DNA of 64,000 nt from positions 6,200,001 to 6,264,000 of the forward strand of contig OX424561.1 of the NCBI GenBank assembly GCA_949152475.1, written 5' to 3'. Below are positions 36,401-48,400 of this stretch, in pieces (position 1 is the stretch's first letter; each line of letters starts with the position of its first letter). Origin of the DNA: Terebella lapidaria. Lineage: Eukaryota > Annelida > Polychaeta > Terebellida > Terebellidae. The notes under the pieces were generated by a model. It saw only the letters and a program-made list of their open reading frames with translations. It was not told the origin of the DNA and did no database searches. Both the position numbers and the translations under genes were made by a program.

Positions 36401-39400
36401 CTGGACTAAATATTAGCAAGTTGTTCATTCCCTCCATGTATTCCATGCCATTATCTCATGCTCATGCTACATACATGTACTATAACCACGCCCAGTCTCT
36501 GACTATGGTCTGCGTGTTTCCAGATGGACATCGCTGTTCTATGGCGACCACTCGACGGGGGGAGATGCGAGAGGTTCTCAGGAATCGCTGGACACACAGG
36601 TCCACCAACAGGACAGGGTTAGTATGACTGGGGTTTGTGTGACTGGGGCTTAAAAAACTAAAAAAAATGCTCACATGTGAACTGAACTCCTGTCTACATG
36701 TGTATGTTTAATGGTAGAAAATGATACTGTTAGACCGTTTCCTATACAGTGACAAAGATTGGAGAATTTCCCCACAGTGCTCCTTTCCCATGATCATGTT
36801 CACATATATCTACCCGGTATACACAGTCATATTGATACATTCTATTCCTGGTACCGCACGATATTACCAGGACACGTTTGGTCGAACGCACCCGTACATG
36901 AGTCGAGCGTACTTGGTTGATGACGGACAGGTAGAACTTTAAGCACATGATACAAGCTTACAGCATACCATGCATACTGCACCACCTCATACTTAGCCAC
37001 CATCCCGCTTAGATCTCCCACCTCAGAACCTGGCTCACAACACCACGAGGATTTATTTAAATGGCATCGTTGCATTTTTGTTGAACCCCAAAACACAGTT
37101 AACAGGTTCTCGATAATCGAGTTTGACCCTCTAGACTTCTTTGTTATATTATACTTGGAAGATTAAAATACATGTAAGTGAGGTTCACATTTATTTTGAC
37201 CATGTTGAAAAATTATCGTATCCATGGTGATGGTTTGAAATCAACAGAATCCTCAACCCCACCACAAAATCATTCCTGAAAACCATGATTGCATGCATCT
37301 ATGTACATTACTGCTTAAAACTTAGCAAACATGGCTGATCATTGCAATAAATCACAAATAATTTGATAGGGTATTATTATCAGGCAGAAGAAAAATATTA
37401 TGATCATCATAATTGCCAATTTACAATTATGATTGTATTGATTATCCTATAAACATGATAAATATTGAATATTGTACATGTACATATTTCTGTTCAGTAA
37501 TAATTATTATCATTAAATATGAAATTGAAATTTATGAACTGGTAACTTTCATAATTCTTTTGTACAGAAAAAAAATTTCAGTAGAATGAGCTGTGAATAA
37601 ATTGATTGTGTGACTGTTACCATGGTTACAGGGCTTCTGTTCTTGGATCCCAGCATTCTTCAGAATAAAGTAAGTGAAATGTGTTTGTGTTCAAATACAG
37701 TTGGGATTTCAGAAAATTTTCATATACTTCATTATATTTTGCGAGAATGAAAGGTTATTTTTCGAGAATTACTAGTAGATACTCGGAGTCCTCATAATAA
37801 CGGGATGATCATAAAGATTACTTCAAGGTTGATTTGTGTACAGAATGTATTAAAGGAGCAATGTATGGGATTCGGCTTTTAGGGAATTTCCAATGCTTCT
37901 ATTTATAGAACAAAAGGTCAGATTACGTTTTTGACCAGGGATCTCTACCGATCCAATGCTCATATCAGCCCAGGTCGGCTCGGCAGAGATCCTAGGCCAA
38001 AAACATCATCTGACGTTCTGTTCTATGAATAGAAGCATCGGGAGAAAAATCTTGGAAATCACCTAAAAGCCGAATCCCATATAGTGCCCCTTTGATCCTT
38101 TTTATCAGTTGTGCAACATCTGTACAGTCGTCCCTTGCACACACTATATTGAATATTACAAATATAAGAAATGGTTGCATCAATGCGAATAGTAGTATGA
38201 TGTGTGAGGTTACATGTCTAGCAATGTTACCATGGTTACATGCATGTACATTGTGTTTACTTGTGTTGATACCTAGAAAACTAAAACAAGCTGTGAGGTA
38301 AAACAGATAAAATATGGTTCTATCATGAAGTGCTTTTTATTCCTATTCACAATGCATTAGATCCCCAATACACAAGATACATGCCATATGCTCATGCTGG
38401 GCGCCATAATTTCACAACCCAAGGCCACCGCTGAGTGTTAGAGCCCACCAGTCGATCATCAGCGTGCATTATCAGTAACAATACCGTCGCTGGGGCGGTC
38501 ACGTCCAGAGTGATCTGTGTGGTCATTGTCTGACTGCCACGGGTCAATATCACGGATAGTGCTGGGGCCTGTCACTGATAGTGATAGCTGTGATAACATG
38601 GGACACATGTATTATCTGATAACAGGGAAAGGTCACTAGATACATACATGTAGAGGCGGTTGAATGAATGAGGCTAGCAGGTGGTCACTGGGTTACTATG
38701 GTAGCTCATATATCTTGCACCCACCATGTCCACAGAGCAAGGTCCAGATTGCAATATTGATTTCAGGTGTATTGTCAACATCCCTTGGACTGCTGTATTT
38801 CAAAATCACTTCATGAGATAAAGTCAAATGCCAATCTATAACAAAAAAAGGAAAGAAAAGGAAATAGTTATGAGCAATCAAACAGCCAACTGACCCTGAA
38901 TATTTTTATTCTCACCTGTTTGTTACAAGTTGTCAATGGCATTATAAAATGTTCAACGTTAAGGGTGTTAACCTTCATGTGAGATTTTTAATTACATGTA
39001 CTTGTCACTCATCCATGTCTGCTGGTATTGCCCCCCCCCCCCCCCATCCTCCCCCACCCCCCACCCCAACCCCTCACTCCAGAGATGAGAACATCCTGCA
39101 CAAATGTGGCGCGGACGCAGTTCAGTACCTCTCCTTCCAGCGCTACCTGATGATCTACATGGCTATCGTCACGGTGATCTGTATCGGAGTCATCCTCCCT
39201 GTCAACTTTCAGGGCAACCTCGGTACGACACTGTGACAAGGAGCAACTGGGGCATCCGTCAATTTGGGGATTTTAGCCATTTACTCTTACAAAAAAGATT
39301 ATTCTGATCAAATTTCCGATAATAGTAAATGTTTCCTCCAAACTAAGTTCAGCAGATACCTTTAATATTAATTTGCGTTTGGATGCAATCTGAAAACTCC

Positions 39401-42400
39401 TAGTTTCGAATATTTGTGCATGTCTATATTCAACATTTTCTCTCTTCAGAGGGAACAACTCAGACGTTTGGTCACACCACCATCAGCAACATTGACTCGA
39501 AGTGAGTGAATAAGAATGGACTGATGTAATCTTCGTGTGAAAAAAATACCTGTCAGCAAAAATTTTGAAAAAACATTTCTGAAAATCCAACTTGAAATTA
39601 TCAGTATAAGTTTCGCCCACTGTCACTCCTGTCAACTAACTCCCGTTTCGTCCGACAGTTCTCTGACGCTGTGGGTTCATGCCGTTCTCGCCGTCGTGAT
39701 TCTGATCATTGCCATTGTGTTCATGCGACACTTCTCTGTCAACCTGCAGTACGCAGAGGATGAACAGGTCAGGTTTTACAATGTACTAATGAAGTAGTTT
39801 TCCGAAATCCACAACAGTGTTTGGGAAATCTGTGATGTAAATTAGAAGCCGATTGGTTTTGAAATATAATCTCTTTGTGATTTGTGTTTATGTTTATCAA
39901 TAATGGACAGCATTTTAATTCTCATAAATCAGGTACATTTGAATAGAATTGTTATAAAGCTTTTGAATATAACTTAACAGGCCACAAGGACACTGATGAT
40001 TTCAAACATCTCCAGGGACAAGTGTTACAGGAACCTGCTGATGCAACACTTCCAGTGAGTAACCATGACAACACATAGTGACTTTTTCTCTATGTTTCAC
40101 TCAGTGCAAGTAATAATAACACTCCAATGCCAGACAGTTTGTCAGGAATGGTTCGTTGAGTTTTATACATGGATGTTCCCATTGTTACCAGGGAAGCGTA
40201 TCCGGAGTCTCCTGTTGAGGACATACAGTTTGCGTACAACATCCGTTCTCTGGTCAAACTCGACAAAAGGAGGTAAGTTCTCAGGCTGGATATTATTACC
40301 ATTAACATATACCTAACTACAAACTCCTACATGTATTCCAAAATCATGTGTGAATCATATGTTGCTAATGTAAATGCATCCCACCTGTATACCCCCTGCT
40401 ATAATAAACATTCTTTGCAAAAAGAAATTTAGTGGAGTAAAAAAATTTGAAAAAAAAAAACTGTTCAGAAGACTGTGTACAGTGTAGTAACTTATACTCA
40501 TCCAGGGGTCGGTCACTGGAAGGGCTGCTGAACTCTGAGGTGATGTACAAACAGACGGGACAGCGGCCCACCATGGTACCGTACCTGTGTGGTCAGTGCT
40601 GCTGCTGCCAGTGCTGTGGCTGTAAGGAGGTACGTACACTCATACATACACAAAGACAACTCATCGACCAATTGTGTCGCCATGCAAGTGTACATGTATT
40701 GTGTCCAGCAGGTTATTGTTTGGTTGAAATTTTCGACAAATTCAGGAACTATAACTATTCATTGCCATATCATTATTTCTGATAAACACAGTGAGAGCTG
40801 ACTATTTATTGCCATATCTTTACCTCTATGATGAACACTTGTTTATCGTAGAGGTAAGTATGTACTAATGATTGGTTCTAACCATGATCGACTTTCTCTG
40901 ATGCCCAGACGGATGCGATCGACTACTACACAGAGGAGGAGATCAAATACCGACTGAAATGTGACGCGGAGAAAGTCAACGCCTTCCGGGACACGCTTGG
41001 AATCGCGTTCGTCACGTTTGAGGATGACCACGTCGCTGCTAGGTGTGTCTCATTTTTGAAAAGCATAATAGCTTTTTCTGATCAGTAATGATATAATTTC
41101 CAATTTTCCCATGCCCAAGTTTGATTCATGATTCAAGATAGCTCCAGTATGGGTAAATATTTGTTTTGAATGGTGTTTTACAATCTGATAGCACAGACTG
41201 GTTTTCTGCAGTTTTGACAAAAATATGCCAAATCCCACATCTCACATTTCTACAGAGTACATGCGGACTTCAAGATGTCGTGTAAGGGCGCTCACAATCC
41301 TATGCCTTCCTCGGTCAGCAGAGAACTTAATGCACATAACTGGGAGGTCAGATACGCTCCGTCGTCGGATAATATTTACTGGTGAGATCTCATACAAATA
41401 TGTAAGCTACAGTCTTTCAAGATTTTCTGTCGACTTTCGCTGATCTGGAAAATGCGCTTTTGATATCACAAAAGTGAGAACCACATCAAAACAAAGTGCA
41501 TGAAATGAAATTGTCACTATTTCTCCTACAAGGGAGAACCTGTCTGTGTCGCCGGCCCTCTGGTGGATGAAGGCGCTCTGCGTCAACATGCTCCTCTTCG
41601 TACTTCTGTTCTTCCTGACAACGCCCTCTATGATCCTGAACCTGCTCAACGCTCAAGGTTACACAAAAGTCATCGCCGAGCTCAAGGTATGTGCAGTAAC
41701 GAGATTTCCTGTTGATATTTGGTGATACATTTTTGATGGGCTACAAGATGACATAATTGCAAGGCATTGGGTTGTTCAATATGTTGAAAAATCTTTATGT
41801 CTCTGAATAATGAGGAAATATTGATATTTTGATTAGCTACATGATTTATATTGCGCCACAGAGCCCGATCCTTGTGCAGTTCCTGCCGACCTTGCTGCTC
41901 TGGATTATGTCCTCCCTCCTGCCCAACATTGTCTACTACACTGACTTCTATCTGGTCGGACACTGGACCAGGTCTGTGCTTACAATATCTTACCACTGTC
42001 AGGGATGTACTACACCCACTGATCACAAATGTTGTCAGTATGCTGAATGCTCACCACCTAAAGTGATGTTTCTTGGGTCATACTTTCACATTCCTTTGTG
42101 CAAATTGTTTTCATGTGCACAGTGGATTGCTTCCTGGCTAAAAAATTGTGTTGTGAATGAATGAAACAAACCCTCTAAACAGTGACATACCGGTATGAGT
42201 AGCATGACAAACAAAACCTTACAGGATTTATGTGTGAGGGAGTGTGTCAAATGTTTTCTGTAAAAGGTGCAATAACACAAGTTTTCTGACTGCAGGTCGG
42301 CGGAGCACCACGCCATCATGCGTAAATCCTTCTTCTTCCTGCTGCTGATGGTTCTGATCCTGCCCTCCCTCGGACTGACCAGGTAACCATGGCAACAGTG

Positions 42401-45400
42401 TCTCACACTGTCTAGAGCTAATGTGTGGACGATTTTGGGGTACCAGTTTCATTTCACATAAGAAAATAATGATAGAAGTCATCATCAGTACTCAGGGTAC
42501 CTCCGATATCGTTAACACAGTTGTTTCGTGCATTCAATTCTGTTTGGAGTAAAATAGCACATTTCATTTCTAGAATTTCTCTATGGTTAAAACTCACATA
42601 TTGTATGTGTTTGCGCAGTGCCAAGGCTCTGCTGGAGTGGTCTGTGGCGAGAAGTGACTACATGTACAAGTTCCGATGGAAGTAAGTCAACTTTAATATG
42701 AGTCAAAAACTTATATTGAAGCATCAATAGTCTCACGTTCACTCTCATGCTTTGTTGAGCATACCTCAGATACCTGATAGACTAATACCTGATACTGTGA
42801 TTACTGACCCGTGCTTGTTGATTTCAGGTGTATTTTCATCCCTGACAACGGCGCATTCTTTGTGAACTACGTCGTGACATCAGCTTTTATCGGCACGGCG
42901 GCTGAGCTGGTCAGGGTGCCGGAGCTCGTCATGTACGCTCTCAAGCTCGCCTGCGCTCGGTCCGCCGCGGAGAGAACCGCTGTCAGAAAGGTCAGAGGTC
43001 ATGGGTCACTGGGGCAAAGGTCAGAGGTAATGATTAACTGGGTCAAAGGTCATGGATAACAGGGCTAGAGGTCACGGGTAGCTCGGTCAGAGGTCATGGG
43101 TAACTGGGTCAAAGGTCATGGACAACTGGGTCAAAGGTCATGGGTAGCTAGGTCAAAGGTCAGAGGTCATGGGTAACTGGGTGAAAGGTCATGGATAACA
43201 GGGCTAGAGGTCATGGTTAGCTGGGTCAAAGGTCAGAGGTCATGGGTTACTGGGTCAAAGATCATGGATAGCAGGGCTAGAGGTGGTCATGGGTAGCTGG
43301 TTCAAAGGTCAGAGGTCATGGGTAACTGGGTTAAAGGTCATGGACAACTGGGTCGAAGGTCATGGACAACTGGGTTAAAGGTCATAGATAAGTGGTTCAG
43401 AGGTCATGGGTAGCTGGGCCAATAAAGTGGGTTAAAATTTTGCAGATGATGCACTTACGGAATGAGGGTCTGAACTAAGGACAGTGTGGTTATAGGGTCA
43501 GAGGTCAAAGATCATGAACTTTGTAACTGAATCAGAACTCAGGCCTGGGGCTTAGGTCAAGGATTCTGGTTCTCAAAGTTTTTCTTGGTTTTGGATGTGA
43601 AGATAAATGCCATCAGTAAGGCCATTGATGATGATGAATGAGTCACAGTCAAAGGTCATGGAGGCTATATTCTTATCTAATATCTACATATTTTTGCTTC
43701 CAGGCGGTGATGTTTGAGTTCCAGTTTGGAGTACAGTATGCCTGGATGCTGTGTGTGTTTGCAGTCACCATTGCATACAGCATTCCCTGTCCACTTATTA
43801 CACCATTTGGTAGGTCTACACCACAACTGTATTCAAATTATACTGCTGTTATCCTCCCACTTTTGGTGCCAATAATCTGCAGTTCACAGTGTGAGATTTT
43901 CTTCCTCAGCTTGAATATTTCAATGATAGTAATTGGAATTTATTTACCTATCACTTTATTGATGTTCTAGAAAATTCGCAATTTGCTACCTCTGTTATGA
44001 TAATTAGCAGTGATGGCCACAACATAAGGCATGGAATGAAAGTGTAGGTTTGTTGTCTCCCCCCAGGTTTACTCTATCTAGTCATGAAGCACATGGTGGA
44101 TCGTTACAACATTTACTTCGCCTTCGCGCCGTCTAAGATCGACAAGAACATCCACGCCAGTGCCATCAACTTTGTCATCATCTCAGTCATCTGTCTCCAG
44201 ATCACCGTTCTCTTCTTCACCATCCTCAGAGCGGGTACTTCAGAAAACTCGAAAAAAAACAACAAATTGAAATGTTCAAAAGAAAAACATATATGTGAAG
44301 TCAATTAGAAATTATGAGTCCAGACGTTCTTCACCGGTACAAAGTTTCAGTCAAACCAAAGTTTTTGGTACTTTTAAGGTGTTTAACAATGCTGCCTTTG
44401 TGCATTTGTCTGCAATATATTTGTATTTCTTTTCAGACAACTTACACAGTATAGCGATATTTGCAATAGTCGCTTTATTTCTGACAATGATTATATTCTT
44501 CGGTCGTCTCTGTTTTGGATGGTTCAAGGGCCTCAGCCCAATCAAATACAAGGTAACGTGTACAACAATGTTGTAGTTAAGAAAAAATTCATTACACAGA
44601 TTGTTTATGAAATGATATCTGTGATATCTGTACATTCGTAAATGCCGAAAAAATTCATAATGCTTGTTAAGTTTCCTGATGTGTGAAACACTTTGGTCCT
44701 ATGATTTCATCAATGACGAAAAATCCAACTTGGTATTCGATCAAACAGATTGTGCAGGAGCGACCAGAAGACGGTGCTCCATCACAGGCCGCAGATCACA
44801 AGGTGAGACTGGTATTTATTGCCATACCACTACCTCTATAATAAACTCTTTGGGTAATCTTACCTTGGCATTCAAAGAAGAGGAGAGAGAAATGAATGTC
44901 ACAAGAATTTTCTCAAAATTCCTGACATCCATCTCGAACTCGAAATTGAAGGAAATTACTCTCACACATCTCAGATTCCCCGCGGTGTAGATGTGACGTC
45001 ACACCGGTCATATGATTGACCTTAACCGCCATTAATTTGCTCCTCCATTGTTGGATGTGCAGCAAGTCTTGCTTTCGGCATTCAAAGTCGAATTTCTTCA
45101 CGTCTACGATCGTCTTTAGGCTGTTCTTTGCACAGCTTTTTCTTCAGTAGATCGTTCTTTCGTTGTTAGACTAGCTTAGAGTTAGTGATTTGCGATTTTT
45201 TTGGGAGGAAATGGTAAAGCCTCCCCAGGCCCCTTTCCTTCCCCCATTATCGCCCGTTTGTACTTCGATGTTTGATATGTTTCAGATATGAAGTGCATCG
45301 TTTGCAAACACTACCTTCCTAAGTGGGAGGCTCATAACGCCTGCTGGCAGTGTAGGGACACTGTTTATTGCCGTCCTTCAGCCACCTGTGAGTTATGCGC

Positions 45401-48400
45401 GGATTGGTCCATCGACGAGTGGAAACTCTGTCTTCAAGGCTTACGGGAGATTCAGGCCCGCAGGTTTGCTGGTTGCCCTACTCCCCCTTCCCCGTCAGAT
45501 TCTGATAGCGCCAGGCCGCGTCCCAAGGCGTCTGAGGAACGCAAGCGGCGTTTAGATTTGCAGTTAACCAATGCTGTTTGTGCTGTAAGTTTTGATTTAT
45601 CATTGTCATTTTCTTTCAGCCAGGTACGGGTCCCGGGAGCCGCGCGTTCGGCTCTCGGCACCCTAACTTCCCCACAACCTACGGGTTTGTGTGGCTCACT
45701 TTTGGCTCCCTCTCTACTGGCCCCTCGTTCTCATGCTTCTCTGGCTGAACGACCTGGGTTTCAGTGTCCGAGTGTGGTTTCGGGGTCTGCCGGTTCCGTC
45801 GGGCTCACGACGGTTCCCTGCGCCCGGGATCCCTCTGGACAGAGAGTGTTGTTTCCCCCTCCGGGTCGGGCACCTGCCCCCGGGGCTGGGTTTCAACCCC
45901 ATAGCCAGGGCGGATTTCGGTCCGGGCCCGTGTCGCCAGTGATACGGCCGCCGGCACCCGATTTCCCGTCGGTTACTGGACCCCAGGCCGTGGCTACCGG
46001 AGCCGTGGCCAGTAGGGGCCGGGAGCCAAGGGCCATGAGCCGTCCAAACCCATGGGTTCCTGGAGTTTCCATGTCTCCACGGTTTCCAGAGTTTCCTTTT
46101 TCTGATTCGCCCTGTGTGTTTCAGATCGCCGAGGATATCAAGGACGATTCCCCTCTTACGGCCCTGCCCTCCGGTTTCGTCGCCTCTAGCCAGGGTATGT
46201 TGTCCTTCGCCCAGTTGGCGGACCAAGGGTCTTCCCGTGCGTCGGAGCCGTCCGGTGTTCCTGTCCAGGGGAGCTCTTCCACGACGTCAGAGCAGCGCCT
46301 TAGGGGCGAGCTTCAGTCTTTTCGGGAAGAGATGTTAGGCCAGTGGCAGCAGTTTCTGGCGAGGTTCACGCCTCCACAGCCGCCACCGCCCCCGTCTTCC
46401 CCTCTGCTTAGGGAAGAGCCGTCTTCAGATGAGGAACCTTCCCTACAGGTCTCTCAGTCGGCTGACCAGCCGTTACCTGGCCCGTCAGGCCTCACGCTTC
46501 CGCGAAAGCGTAAGGCGGACCCGGACCAGGAGGCGGACCAGCCCGAGTCCGACGACCCTCTCTCTTGGGGGGAGAAGTTGGATTTTGTGAAGAGGGTCCT
46601 CCCGGGTTTGTGGCCCGAAGAGCATGCTCCGGCCCCAGTCAAGAAGGTGGCTCGTTCGATGATCTCTTCTGAGATAGAGCACCCCCGGCCGTCGAAGGAC
46701 GCCTTACGGTTCCCTCTGTCACAGGGAGTTCGCGGCTCCATGCAGGAGCGCATGGACGAGACCATCAGGTCCAACAAGTCGGCGATTGGCGCGTATCCTG
46801 CTCGCCCGTCTGTCAACGACTACTATACGTCGTCGGAGTTGGACGACAAGCCTACAGCTTTGAGGAGGCATCACCCCCATTACGCCTTTTTCAAGGAGCC
46901 TAAGGCCGTGGAGATCCCATGGGCGGCCTTGGCGGAGCTGCAGCACACGTTTCGAGTGGGGCTGGCCACGGATTCGGCCATGGACTGGCTGTCGATGGCT
47001 ACGAGACGGGCCATTCTTCAGTGCCGTGACCAGGTCCTGGACAACCCTGACGTCGACCGGGATGATTTGGCAGAAGCCTTATTGAGCTGCGCTTCATTGG
47101 TCACCTCCATTGGCAAAGGTGTCGGTGACAAGGTGGCCCTGGACTCCCACTCACTCTGGGTGTCCGAGTTGTGGCGGCGTGACGCCTTCCTCTCATCCCT
47201 CAAGTTCGAGGTTCCGGACCAGCTCATGACAGACATGAGAGTTCTCCACCCCGTTATCCCCTCTTCCGGAGCCCCTACTTCACTTCTACTCCCTGACCGT
47301 TCTGCGGAGTTGCGGGAGGTGAAGAAGGAGGCCGACGAGAAGGCCGCGAAGTCCTCTACTTCCAATGCCCTCCTGAGCCAGTCGAAGTCTCTGGAACGCC
47401 TCACACAACAGATGGTTTCGGCCTTTAAGAAGCCCCAGTCTGCAGTTCAGCAGTCTCAGCCTCAGCAACAGCCGACTCGTGGCCGTGGTAGAGCGAGAGG
47501 CAGGGCCTCAGGGTTGCCCTTTCGCGGGGCCTCTGCCGGCAGCACCCGAGGAGACCGTGGTCGTGGCCGAGGCCGAGGACGCGGAGAGGCTCCCAAGCCC
47601 GCAGGGGAAAAGAAACCGGGTACGTATAGCTTCGGATTCCGGGCCGGATCCTTTGCTCGAGTGTCGAGAAGAGCTGCATGGTCAGCTCGTTTCGGTCGAT
47701 ATTCCTTCCTCAGACGAGCCCGTAGGAGCTCGTTTAATTCTGTTTTGGAAAGAGTGGGAGCGGCTCGGGGCTTGCCCCTGGGTCGTCTCGACGCTCCGTC
47801 GAGGATTCGGCCTGAAATTCGAGAAATTGCCACCGTTATCGCCCGTCCCAAGGGGTTTCACTCTTCCAAACGATCCAGAACGCCGCCGTGTTCTCCACGA
47901 GGAGATAACGGCGATGATCGAGAAACAAGCGATAGAACCTGCTCCCGGGGACACTCCCGGGTTCTACAGCGTGTTGTTTGTGGTTCCCAAAGCGTCGGGG
48001 GGTTGGAGACCAGTGATAGATCTTTCTCCGTTGAACAAGTTCTTAATAGTGCCGACGTTTTCCATGGAAACGCCGGAGCAAGTTCGTTCAGTCATGCCTC
48101 GCGATTCGTGGGTGGTAACGATCGATCTCAAAGATGCCTATTTCCATATTCCAATGAAACCTGCAGTTCGCAAATACCTGAGATTTCTCTATCTCGGCCG
48201 CGTATGGCAGTTTCGGGCGCTCCCGTTCGGATTATCGACAGCGCCGTGGATTTTCACCATGGTGGCTCGGGAAGTCCAGATTCTCGCCCACAAGCGGGGG
48301 ATTTTTATCCACCAATATCTCGACGATTGGCTAATCCGGCACCATTGTCGCGAAACGCTGATCGTCCAAGCACAGTTTGTGGTAAATCTATGCTCACGGA

